Below, in pieces: positions 15,462-22,928 of a stretch of DNA of 36,901 nucleotides; positions within the stretch are counted from its first letter, which is position 1, and every line of letters begins with the position of its first letter. The position numbers were made by a program, and so were the translations under genes. The notes beneath the pieces were generated by a model, which was not told where the DNA came from, searched no databases, and saw nothing but the letters and a program-made list of their open reading frames with translations. The DNA is from an uncultured Oscillospiraceae bacterium (GTDB lineage Bacteria > Bacillota > Clostridia > Oscillospirales > Oscillospiraceae): positions 1 through 36,901 of the forward strand of contig CAKTRJ010000023.1 of assembly GCA_934597345.1 (NCBI GenBank). Reading direction: 5' to 3'.

Positions 15462-16664
15462 ATGGAACAGCATGTTTTCAGCGTGACGGAGGTCAACCAG
15501 TATATCAAAAGCATCATCGACGGCGTACCCCGGCTCAGTGAAGTGCTGATCCGGGGCGAGCTGTCCAACTATAAGATCTATCCCTCCGGACACCACTACT
15601 TCACCCTGAAGGACGGCGAGAGCGCCATCCGCTGCGTCATGTTCCGGGGCAGCGCGGGGAGGCTGCGGTTCCGGCCGGAGAGCGGCATGCAGGTCATCGC
15701 CGGGGGACGCATCAGCGTCTATCCCCGTGACGGCGCGTATCAGCTGTACTGCACGTCCCTGTCGGCGGACGGCATCGGCGACCTGTATGTGGCCTTCGAG
15801 CAGCTGAAGGACAAGCTGAACCGTGAGGGCCTGTTCGACCCCGCCCACAAGAAGCCGCTGCCGCTGTACCCCCGGCGCATCGCCATCGTTACCTCGTCGG
15901 CGGGCGCGGCGGTACACGACATGATCCGCATCCTGCGGCGGCGCTATCCCATCGCAAAGGTGCTGCTGCTGCCGGTGCGGGTGCAGGGCATGGAGGCGCC
16001 GCCGGAGATCGTGGGCGCCATCCGCTACGCCAACCGCTGGCAGTTGGCGGATGTGCTGATCGTGGGCCGGGGCGGCGGCTCCATCGAGGATCTGTGGGCC
16101 TTCAACGACGAGCGGGTGGCCCGGGCTATCTATGCCTCGGAGATCCCGGTGATCTCCGCCGTGGGGCATGAGCCGGATGTGACCATCTCCGACTTCGTGG
16201 CGGATCGCCGGGCGTCCACGCCCTCCAACGCGGCGGAGATCGCCGTGCCGGATCAGGCGGAGCTTCTGAAGCAGCTGGACAGCGCCTCCCGCGCCATGGC
16301 ACAGGGAACGCTGAACACGCTGGAGAAGGCGGATACCCAGCTGAAGGCGCTGACGGCCAAGCGGGTGCTGACCGATCCTATGGCGTTTGTCGACGACCGG
16401 CGGATGCAGCTGGACAGCGTGCAGCAGCGCCTGGGCCTGACGGCCCACCGGCAGCTGAGCGCGCGGCAGCAGCGGTTCACCGCGCTGGCGGCGTCGCTGG
16501 ACGCCCTCAGCCCGCTGAAGGTACTGGGCCGGGGCTACGCCATGGCACAGGCCGCGGACGGCACGGTGCTGCGGACAAGCCGGCAGGTGAGGGAAGGCGA
16601 CAGGATACATGTGCAGCTGGGGCAGGGCGCGCTGGACTGCACCGTTGACCATAAGGAGGACTGA
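15462..16664 (+). CDS. xseA: Exodeoxyribonuclease VII large subunit
   Basis: This 400-aa catalytic subunit degrades single-stranded DNA in both directions. It has an N-terminal OB-fold domain (VTEVNQYIKSIIDG...LIRGELSNYKIYPSGHHYFTLKD), a catalytic core with IAIVTSSAGAAVHDM and VLIVGRGGGSIEDLW, then AVGHEPDVTISDFVADRRASTPSNAAE, and finally a long coiled coil. It is intact, near the family length, and adjacent to xseB. Confidence 0.97.
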   Translation: MEQHVFSVTEVNQYIKSIIDGVPRLSEVLIRGELSNYKIYPSGHHYFTLKDGESAIRCVMFRGSAGRLRFRPESGMQVIAGGRISVYPRDGAYQLYCTSLSADGIGDLYVAFEQLKDKLNREGLFDPAHKKPLPLYPRRIAIVTSSAGAAVHDMIRILRRRYPIAKVLLLPVRVQGMEAPPEIVGAIRYANRWQLADVLIVGRGGGSIEDLWAFNDERVARAIYASEIPVISAVGHEPDVTISDFVADRRASTPSNAAEIAVPDQAELLKQLDSASRAMAQGTLNTLEKADTQLKALTAKRVLTDPMAFVDDRRMQLDSVQQRLGLTAHRQLSARQQRFTALAASLDALSPLKVLGRGYAMAQAADGTVLRTSRQVREGDRIHVQLGQGALDCTVDHKED

Positions 16665-16667
16665 CAT

Positions 16668-16898
16668 ATGGCAGCAAAAAAGACATTTGAGGAAAACATG
16701 GCGCGGCTGGAGGAGATCGTGGGCAAGCTGGAAAAGGGCGACGCCCAGCTGAGCGACTCCCTGAAGCTGTTTGAAGAGGGCACGAAGCTGATCGCCCAGT
16801 GCCGCACAGAGCTGGACAAGGCGGAGCAGCAGGTGGTCAAGCTGATGAAGGGCCCCGACGGCGCTCCCATCGAGAGTGATTTTTTAAGCGAGGAATAA
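16668..16898 (+). CDS. xseB: Exodeoxyribonuclease VII small subunit
   Basis: This 76-aa helical-hairpin protein carries the family signature FEENMARLEEIVGKLEKGDAQLSDSLKLFEEGTKL. It binds the XseA coiled coil in several copies. It starts 3 bases after xseA and ends one base before ispA, so translation of the three genes is coupled. Confidence 0.97.
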   Translation: MAAKKTFEENMARLEEIVGKLEKGDAQLSDSLKLFEEGTKLIAQCRTELDKAEQQVVKLMKGPDGAPIESDFLSEE

Positions 16899-16899
16899 T

Positions 16900-17769
16900 A
16901 TGGATTACGAAGCGAGATACAAGGAATATCAGCAGGCCATCGAAAAGTATCTGGACGGCCTGTTTACGGAAAAGGTGGCCTATGGCAGGCTGTACGAGGC
17001 CATGCGCTACGCCATTCTGGGCGGCGGCAAGCGTATCCGCCCGGTGCTGACGCTGGAGTTCGCCCGTCTGGGCGGCATCGACTGGCATCTGGCGCTGCCC
17101 TTCGGCTGCGCGCTGGAGCTGGTGCATAATTACAGCCTCATCCACGACGATCTGCCCTGCATGGACGATGACGACCTGCGCCGGGGCAAGCCCACCTGCC
17201 ACAAGGCTTACGGCGAGACACTGGCCATCCTGGCGGGCGACGCCCTCCAGCCGGAGGCGTTCCGCCTGATCCTGGACGCGCCTATGCTGTCCAACGACAC
17301 GCGGCTGGAGGCGCTGCGGGTGCTGGTGCGGGCCTGCGGCGCGGACGGCATGGTGGGCGGCCAGGTGCTGGACACCGTGTATAACGTGGACACCGCCGAG
17401 GGCCTGACCCAGCTGAACCGTCTGAAAACCGGCGTGATGATCTCCGGCGCGGCGGAGTTGGGCTGCGTGGCCGCCAAGATGAACCAGGGCATGCGCTCTC
17501 AGGCGCTGGCCTACGCCGACGGCATCGGCAAGGCGTTCCAGATCCGGGACGATATGCTGGACGTGGTGGGAGACGCCGCCGTGTTCGGCAAGCCCATCGG
17601 CTCCGACAAGGAGGAGGGCAAGGTCACGTTCGTGGATGTGCTGGGGCTGGACGGCTGTGCCAAAGAGGTGGAGCGCTGCACGGAGAGCGCCAAGGCCGCC
17701 GTGGCCAACTGGTCGGATCACATGTTCCTGTGGGAGCTGGCCGACCGCATGGTAGGCCGGAATAAGTAA
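16900..17769 (+). CDS. ispA: Farnesyl diphosphate synthase (geranyltranstransferase)
   Basis: This 289-aa prenyltransferase condenses isopentenyl diphosphate with dimethylallyl and geranyl diphosphates. The first Asp-rich motif is in HDDLPCMDDDDLRRGKPTCH and the second in IRDDMLD; GGKRIRP lies near residue 45. The length fits IspA. It links the xse operon with dxs downstream; only tetR and the OLE RNA lie between. Confidence 0.96.
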   Translation: MDYEARYKEYQQAIEKYLDGLFTEKVAYGRLYEAMRYAILGGGKRIRPVLTLEFARLGGIDWHLALPFGCALELVHNYSLIHDDLPCMDDDDLRRGKPTCHKAYGETLAILAGDALQPEAFRLILDAPMLSNDTRLEALRVLVRACGADGMVGGQVLDTVYNVDTAEGLTQLNRLKTGVMISGAAELGCVAAKMNQGMRSQALAYADGIGKAFQIRDDMLDVVGDAAVFGKPIGSDKEEGKVTFVDVLGLDGCAKEVERCTESAKAAVANWSDHMFLWELADRMVGRNK

Positions 17770-17781
17770 AAACCGACATGA

Positions 17782-17816
17782 GAAAAGGACAGGCGCGGAA
17801 AGCACCTGTCCTTTTC
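17782..17816. terminator. Terminator between ispA and tetR (bidirectional)
   Basis: A perfect 12-bp stem gaaaaggacagg/cctgtccttttc (17782-17793 with 17805-17816) has an A-rich and a T-rich flank. It serves the convergent ispA and tetR genes. Confidence 0.82.
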
Positions 17817-17856
17817 CCTACCTAAAATCCCGGGAGGAGATAAGAATGTGGCGGGG

Positions 17857-18552
17857 TCATTCTGCAAGTCCTTGCAGAGAGAATTCAAAGCGCATGGCCA
17901 GCGCCGCGAACAACTGATGCATCACCTGCTCGGCAAGGTTGCGGATATCCAGCGCGGCAATAAAGGACAACACCTGCTCCTGCTCGGCCTCCGGCACCTT
18001 GTAGGCGCTCATGCTCATGACCAGAAAGCGCCGCAGCTTCCGCTCCAGGGTAAAATACTTGTCGCATTTGCGGGACATATAGCCCCGCATGATGCCTGCC
18101 GAGCCCAGCTCCAGCTCATAGAAGTCGCTTTCCGTATAGCCGGGGAGATAGGAACTGAAAATGCGGTACAGCTCACTGGAGGTGTTCTGATGGATGTATT
18201 CCGCCGTTTCAGGCTGCGTGTACGCTTCCAGATAGATCTCCCGCAGGTTTTCGTTCAGCTCTGTCAGCGTGATCTGGATGGCGGTCTCCGCCGCGTAGAC
18301 GTACACCGGCGGCAGATCGCCGCCCGCCATTTGCCGCGCGGCATTGAACTGGTTGCCGAACATAAACTCCACCAGCTCGATCAGTACACCGTCCTTGGCG
18401 TGAAAAATATTCTGGAAGGTGCTGGCGGATACGTCCGCCTCCCGCAGTATCTCGGCAATGGTGGTGCGCTTGTAGCCTTTTTCCAGAAAGAGCCGTACAC
18501 AGGCGGTCAGTATCCGTTTTTTGGCAGCCAGACTGGCGTTGGTAATGGCCAT
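17857..18552 (-). CDS. TetR/AcrR-family transcriptional regulator
   Basis: This 231-aa regulator has an N-terminal DNA-binding domain with the TetR helix-turn-helix pattern (RILTACVRLFLEKGYKRTTIAEILREADVSASTFQNIF, about residues 13-46). Its C-terminal ligand and dimer domain resembles nothing I can name. It is oriented against its neighbours and interrupts the usual ispA-OLE-dxs order. A perfect palindrome just downstream of its own -10 box suggests autorepression. No transporter or enzyme gene is adjacent, so its other targets and ligand are unknown. Confidence 0.92.
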   Translation of the reverse strand: MAITNASLAAKKRILTACVRLFLEKGYKRTTIAEILREADVSASTFQNIFHAKDGVLIELVEFMFGNQFNAARQMAGGDLPPVYVYAAETAIQITLTELNENLREIYLEAYTQPETAEYIHQNTSSELYRIFSSYLPGYTESDFYELELGSAGIMRGYMSRKCDKYFTLERKLRRFLVMSMSAYKVPEAEQEQVLSFIAALDIRNLAEQVMHQLFAALAMRFEFSLQGLAE

Positions 18553-18574
18553 GGTAGTTCATCTCCTGCATTAC

Positions 18575-18594
18575 ATTTGGTACACATACCAAAT
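18575..18594. promoter_or_regulatory. Putative TetR operator (palindrome)
   Basis: ATTTGGTA-CACA-TACCAAAT is a perfect 8-bp inverted repeat with a 4-bp centre. It lies directly after the -10 box of the tetR promoter and 23 bases before its start codon, an ideal place for autorepression. Confidence 0.8.
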
Positions 18595-18621
18595 TGTATC
18601 ACGGCATGACGGAAATTGCAA
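18593..18621 (-). promoter_or_regulatory. tetR promoter
   Basis: On the minus strand, TTGCAA (18621-18616) and TACAAT (18598-18593) are 17 bases apart. The -10 box abuts the palindromic operator. Confidence 0.8.
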
Positions 18622-18643
18622 GAGGAAAAGGGCAGGAAACCGT

Positions 18644-18736
18644 ACCATTGATTAACAAGGACAAACACGCCTGACAGCGTGTCTTTCCGGCGCTTTTTGT
18701 CCGTCAAAACCGTGTCTGCCCTTGTCAATCAATGGT
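18644..18736. repeat. Long imperfect inverted repeat upstream of the OLE promoter
   Basis: Two 26-base arms (18644-18669 and 18711-18736; outer ends accattgatt and aatcaatggt) match at 23 positions around a 41-base centre. All three mismatches become G-U pairs in a minus-strand transcript. A smaller hairpin acacgc-ctgaca-gcgtgt lies at about 18665-18682. It could be a mobile-element remnant, an RNA hairpin or a protein site; I cannot decide which. Confidence 0.75.
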
Positions 18737-18787
18737 ATCTTTGTCGAACGATGGGGTGTATATACGGAATATTCTGCATAAAACCAG

Positions 18788-18816
18788 TTGCGAAACGGAA
18801 GAAAGTGTGGTATGAT
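18788..18816 (+). promoter_or_regulatory. Promoter of OLE RNA
   Basis: TTGCGA (18788-18793) and TATGAT (18811-18816) have a 17-base spacer, giving a predicted RNA start near 18823. Confidence 0.78.
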
Positions 18817-18822
18817 ATGAAA

Positions 18823-19490
18823 TTACTGAACAGCGGCGCAGTATCCTAGTCAGATCTGCCGTCTCCTAAGAAGGGCCTAAAAATCCTTTAAAGGGCACAA
18901 CTGTGAAACCTCTGGTGCTTGCTTCTTACGCCCAGTTTGGGGTGGGTGCTGGAGGGAGGCGTGCGAAATGCCCGCCTGCGGACGTAGGGCGCCCCTCAAT
19001 GGCATGAGGGACCCGACCCTGCCTCCGTGGAGACCTGCTGTTGTGCACAGGCGTACTCCCCCTGTGGTAAGCGACCTGTGTACGAGGCAGATGATGCCAT
19101 CTTCGGATGGCAAGAAACCTGCATTGCGGTGCTACCCGGCCTTTGCTGCCGTAACGCTGTGTGCAGAGTAGCCTGCCTTGCGTGGGCACGGTGGATAGGG
19201 GAGCTGAAGCACCAAGGACCCCGGCCAGGGTCCGCGTGCGATTCCCTTGAAACCCTGCCTGCAAAAGAGGATAAGAGGCGGCGTGACTGCTGTGGAAATC
19301 ACCTAGGCTGTCCATTTCAGTGGGGCCTCGGAAGGATTGCAGTGCGGACTAAGTGGCAGTCGGGTCTCGCGACGCGGTAACGCCGCGATGCAGCATCTAA
19401 GGGGAAACCACCTGATCGGCGACGAGAGGCATGCTGTGGGGAAAACCAACCCGTACCTAAGCCGCAAGATTTACTTCCGGAGCTGCCCTG
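18823..19490 (+). ncRNA. ole: OLE RNA (ornate large extremophilic RNA)
   Basis: This stretch of about 650 bases has no credible reading frame, many short complementary segments (for example TAAGAAG 18867-18873 with CTTCTTA 18922-18928, and cctca/tgagg near 18993-19010), and its own promoter. Its size fits OLE RNA (about 600 nt). It lies between ispA and the gene for its known partner OapA, followed by dxs, tlyA, argR and recN, which is the described OLE gene context in Bacillus halodurans and Clostridia. OLE is reported to form a membrane ribonucleoprotein with OapA and to support growth under cold, alcohol and Mg2+ stress. The 3' end is uncertain; a T7 run at 19495-19501 may mark it. Identification rests on context, size and structure; I could not run a covariance search. 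Confidence 0.87.
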
Positions 19491-19529
19491 TTCAGTTTTT
19501 TTAACGATATCACACAGTGCCGGATAGAA

Positions 19530-19654
19530 CTGTCATTCCGAGGGAGCAAAGCGATCGTGGGAATCTGTTTTTCTGGACATAAGAGAATGGATTGCCGCGC
19601 CAGTGTGCACCCCAAGGGTACTTGCTTCGCGGCGCGCACTGGCTCGCAATGACG
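19530..19654. repeat. Palindromic intergenic repeat between OLE RNA and oapA
   Basis: The ends tgtcattccgag (about 19530) and ctcgcaatgacgg (about 19643) are imperfect inverted repeats, with an internal cgccagtgtgca/gcgcgcactggc pairing. This resembles the REP- or MITE-like elements of gut Clostridia that begin GTCATTCCGAG and end CGCAATGAC. It is non-coding. Confidence 0.7.
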
Positions 19655-19702
19655 GTGGCTGGCGGCGTGATCGTGTGTTTTTTGAAATGAGGTTTTTTCA
19701 TC

Positions 19703-20251
19703 TTGAGCAGTGACAAAAACAAACCCAGAAAGAAGAACGACCATTGGCCGCTGCGGGTATTTTTCCTGGCGGTGGTGCTCAGTGCGCTGCTGAGCTTTTT
19801 GTCCTCCACGGCGCTGGGCAGCGCGGGCTATGTGGTGGCCACGCTGGTGCTGCTGGCCTTCATCGCCCTGGGCATCGTGTTTGACATGATCGGTGTGGCG
19901 GTGACGGCGGCGGATCCCAAGCCGTTCCACTCCATGGCCGCCCACAAGGAAAAGGGCGGAAAAGAGGCTATACGCCTGCTGTCCAACGCCAACCGCGTCA
20001 GCTCCGTGTGCAACGACGTGGTGGGCGATATCTGCGGCATCGTCAGCGGCTCCACCGCGGCGGTGATCGTGACGGCCCTGCAGCGGGACTTCAATACCGC
20101 CAACGTGATGATCTCCATCGGTGTGACGGCGCTGATCTCCGGCCTGACCATCGGCGGCAAGGCGCTGTTCAAAAAGGTGGCCATCAACGAGTGTACCGCC
20201 GTGGTGTACCGGGTGGCGCGGATCATGCACGCGCTGCATCTCTATCGCTGA
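19703..20251 (+). CDS. oapA: OLE-associated membrane protein OapA
   Basis: This 182-aa integral membrane protein has a Lys-rich cytoplasmic head (MSSDKNKPRKK), two adjoining hydrophobic helices (about 17-37 and 41-64), a conserved polar central block (DMIGVAVTAADPKPFHSMAA, then NRVSSVCNDVVGDICGIVSG with a DxxxD at 105-109) and further hydrophobic helices at about 113-125 and 135-152. OapA binds OLE RNA and brings it to the membrane; a distant relation to Mg2+ transport proteins has been noted. The start is TTG 19703, with tgagg 10 bases upstream; there is no in-frame ATG before the second helix. It lies directly upstream of dxs, 18 bases away. Confidence 0.9.
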   Translation: MSSDKNKPRKKNDHWPLRVFFLAVVLSALLSFLSSTALGSAGYVVATLVLLAFIALGIVFDMIGVAVTAADPKPFHSMAAHKEKGGKEAIRLLSNANRVSSVCNDVVGDICGIVSGSTAAVIVTALQRDFNTANVMISIGVTALISGLTIGGKALFKKVAINECTAVVYRVARIMHALHLYR

Positions 20252-20269
20252 AATGAGGAATGACCCCTG

Positions 20270-22123
20270 ATGCTGGAATCCATTCATAGCCCCTCCGACG
20301 TAAAACGACTCAATACCCAACAGACCCGCCAGCTTTGCGACGAGCTGCGTGCTTTTCTGGTGCGCAGCGTAGCGAAAACCGGCGGGCATTTGGCGTCTAA
20401 TCTGGGTGTGGTGGAGCTGACGGTGGCCATCCACCGGGTGTTTGACACCTCCCGTGACCGGCTGGTGTTCGACGTGGGCCACCAGTGCTATGTCCATAAG
20501 ATCCTGACGGGCCGCCGGGAGCAGATGGATACCCTGCGGCAGTTTGGCGGACTGTCCGGCTTCCCCAAGCCCTATGAGAGCGTCCATGACGCCTTTATGG
20601 CGGGCCACGCCTCCAACTCCGTCTCCGTGGCGCTGGGTATGGCCAAGGCCCGCACCATGCAGCATCAGGACTACGACGTGATCACTCTGGTCGGCGACGG
20701 CGCCCTGACCGGCGGCCTCAGCTTCGAGGGATTGAACAACGCCGGCGCCTCCGGCGAGCCCATGATCGTCATTCTCAACGACAACGGCATGTCCATCGCA
20801 CCCAACGTAGGCGCGCTGAGCCGCCATCTGTCCCGGCTGCGGACAAAGCCGGGGTACTATGAATTCAAGAAGCGCTACCGCCAACTGCTGGGCACCGGCG
20901 CGGTGGGACAGAAGCTCTATCATGTCAGCCACGACGTAAAGACGGCGCTGAAAAAGACGCTGCTGCCGGGCAGCTCCATGTTTGAGAGCATGGGCTTCAC
21001 TTATATGGGGCCGGTGGACGGCCACGACGAGACGGCGCTGGAGCAGTCCCTGCAATGGGCGAAGGAGCAGCGCTGCCCCGTGCTGCTGCATGTGCGTACC
21101 GTGAAGGGAAAGGGCTATGCCCCCGCGGAGGAGCGCCCCGCCGACTATCACGGCGTGGGGCCCTTTGACCCGGTCACCGGAAAGCCGCTGAAGCCGTCTG
21201 GAGTGGATTTCTCCCATGTGTTCGGTGCGGAATTGACCAAGCTGGCAGGGGAGGATGAACGCGTGTGCGCTGTTACCGCCGCCATGCAGGAGGGCACCGG
21301 GCTGACGGAGTTTGCCAAAGCCTATCCCCGGCGGTTCTTTGACGTGGGCATTGCCGAGGGTCACGCCGTATCCATGGCGGGCGGCATGGCCAAGCAGGGC
21401 CTTGTGCCGGTGTTCGCGGTGTATTCCAGCTTCCTGCAGCGGGGCTATGACCAGTTGATGCAGGACGTGGCGCTGGACGGCCTGCATGTGGTACTGGGCG
21501 TTGACCGGGCGGGCCTTGTGGGCGCCGACGGCGAGACCCATCACGGCTGCTTTGACGCGCTGTATCTGGCACAGGTGCCCCATATGACGGTGCTTTGTCC
21601 CGCCAGCCTTGCCGAGCTGCGGCAGATGCTGCGGCGGGCAGTATTGGAGCTGACCGGCCCGGTGGCTGTCCGCTATCCCCGCGGCGGGGAGGGCGCGTAC
21701 CGGGGCTGCTGCGGCGACGAGACCTTTACGGAGCTGCGGCAGGGAAGCGACTGCACCATCCTGACCTACGGCATATTGATCAACGAGGCGCTGGCGGCGG
21801 CGGAGCTGCTGCATCGATCGGGCATCGAGGCCCGCGTGGTGAAGCTGAACGCCATCGCGCCGCTGCGCAATGAGGAGGTGCTGGCGGCGCTGGGCCATGA
21901 GAAGCGCCTGCTGGTGCTGGAGGACTGCGTGGGCAGTGGCTGCGTGGGCCAGCGGCTGACGGCCATTCTGGCCCAGCAGGGCTGTGCGCCGGACAAGCTG
22001 TTTTTGAAGAATCTTGGGGATACCATCCCCTGTCACGGCAGTGTGCCGCAGCTGTACGCCCAGTGCGGACTGGACGCGGAGAGCGTGGCGGCGGCGCTGA
22101 AGGAGGCGTGCCATGAGCAATAA
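20270..22123 (+). CDS. dxs: 1-deoxy-D-xylulose-5-phosphate synthase
   Basis: This 617-aa thiamine-diphosphate enzyme joins pyruvate and glyceraldehyde 3-phosphate in the first step of the MEP isoprenoid pathway. FDVGHQCYVHKILTGR (67-82), the ThDP motif GDGALTGGLSFEGLNNAG (142-159) and ILNDNGMSIAPNVGALS are intact, as is the transketolase-like second half (AITEGHA-type segment GIAEGHAVSMAGGMA). It is about 10-20 aa shorter than E. coli Dxs, within family range. It overlaps the tlyA-like gene by 11 bases. Confidence 0.97.
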   Translation: MLESIHSPSDVKRLNTQQTRQLCDELRAFLVRSVAKTGGHLASNLGVVELTVAIHRVFDTSRDRLVFDVGHQCYVHKILTGRREQMDTLRQFGGLSGFPKPYESVHDAFMAGHASNSVSVALGMAKARTMQHQDYDVITLVGDGALTGGLSFEGLNNAGASGEPMIVILNDNGMSIAPNVGALSRHLSRLRTKPGYYEFKKRYRQLLGTGAVGQKLYHVSHDVKTALKKTLLPGSSMFESMGFTYMGPVDGHDETALEQSLQWAKEQRCPVLLHVRTVKGKGYAPAEERPADYHGVGPFDPVTGKPLKPSGVDFSHVFGAELTKLAGEDERVCAVTAAMQEGTGLTEFAKAYPRRFFDVGIAEGHAVSMAGGMAKQGLVPVFAVYSSFLQRGYDQLMQDVALDGLHVVLGVDRAGLVGADGETHHGCFDALYLAQVPHMTVLCPASLAELRQMLRRAVLELTGPVAVRYPRGGEGAYRGCCGDETFTELRQGSDCTILTYGILINEALAAAELLHRSGIEARVVKLNAIAPLRNEEVLAALGHEKRLLVLEDCVGSGCVGQRLTAILAQQGCAPDKLFLKNLGDTIPCHGSVPQLYAQCGLDAESVAAALKEACHEQ

Positions 22124-22928
22124 GACGAGACTGGACGTTCTTCTGGTGGAGCAGGGCCTGCAGGAGAGCCGCCAGAAGGCCCAGGCCACCATCATGGCGG
22201 GCATCGTGTATGTCAACAACCAGAAGGTGGATAAGCCGGGGACGGCGGTCCCCAACGACGCTCATATCGAGGTGCGGGGCAAGACGCTGCGGTATGTGAG
22301 CCGGGGCGGCCTGAAGCTGGAAAAGGCCATGCAGACCTGGCCCATTCTGCTGGAGGGAAAGACCTGCGCCGACATCGGCTCCTCCACCGGCGGCTTTACC
22401 GACTGTATGCTGCAAAACGGCGCGAAAAAGGTATACGCCGTGGACGTGGGCACCAACCAGCTGGCGTGGAAGCTGCGCACCGATCCCCGGGTGGTGTGTC
22501 TGGAAAAGACCAACGCCCGGACGCTGACCACCGAGCAGGTACCGGAGGCGCTGGATTTCGCCTCCATCGACGTGTCCTTCATCTCCTTGAAGCTGATCTT
22601 CCCGGCGCTGTATCCGCTGCTGCGCGAGGGCGGCGAGGCGGCCTGCCTCATCAAGCCCCAGTTCGAGGCGGGCCGGGAAAAGGTGGGCAAAAAGGGCGTC
22701 GTCCGCGACAGCGCCGTCCATCTGGAGGTACTGGAACACTTCCTGGAGCACGCAAAGGAGAATCACTTTGCGGTGCTTGGCATTACATATTCTCCCATCC
22801 GCGGGCCGGAGGGGAACATCGAATATCTGGGATACCTTCGCAAATCCGACGAACAGGACGCGGACGTCGACCTGCGCGCTGTGGTGACAGCATCCCATGA
22901 GACATTGAAGGAGGGGAAAGCGCAGTGA
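22113..22928 (+). CDS. tlyA: TlyA-family rRNA (cytidine-2'-O)-methyltransferase
   Basis: This 271-aa protein has an N-terminal S4 RNA-binding domain (TRLDVLLVEQGLQESRQKAQ) and a Rossmann methyltransferase domain with the SAM loop ADIGSSTGGFTDCMLQNGA (about 86-104) and VYAVDVG. Homologues were once called hemolysins (B. subtilis YqxC); TlyA modifies 16S and 23S rRNA. Its overlap with dxs and nadK (GTGA) shows tight translational coupling. Confidence 0.92.
   Translation: MSNKTRLDVLLVEQGLQESRQKAQATIMAGIVYVNNQKVDKPGTAVPNDAHIEVRGKTLRYVSRGGLKLEKAMQTWPILLEGKTCADIGSSTGGFTDCMLQNGAKKVYAVDVGTNQLAWKLRTDPRVVCLEKTNARTLTTEQVPEALDFASIDVSFISLKLIFPALYPLLREGGEAACLIKPQFEAGREKVGKKGVVRDSAVHLEVLEHFLEHAKENHFAVLGITYSPIRGPEGNIEYLGYLRKSDEQDADVDLRAVVTASHETLKEGKAQ

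Noticed and set aside
17848..18609. 253-aa plus-strand open frame
   Set aside because: It is antisense to tetR, which has a clear helix-turn-helix, promoter and operator.
18926..19380. Short open frames on both strands within 18870-19380
   Set aside because: They lie in the structured RNA region, lack ribosome sites and have random composition.
18823..19490. RNase P RNA or tmRNA as identity of the large RNA
   Set aside because: I found none of their conserved segments (for example the RNase P gaaagtccatgctcgc-like block or a tmRNA alanine acceptor end), whereas neighbours and size fit OLE.
19457..22255. 932-aa open frame on the minus strand
   Set aside because: It runs antisense to oapA, dxs and part of tlyA, all well-identified; its sequence is low-complexity His/Gln/Gly/Val as expected for an antisense frame of GC-rich coding DNA.
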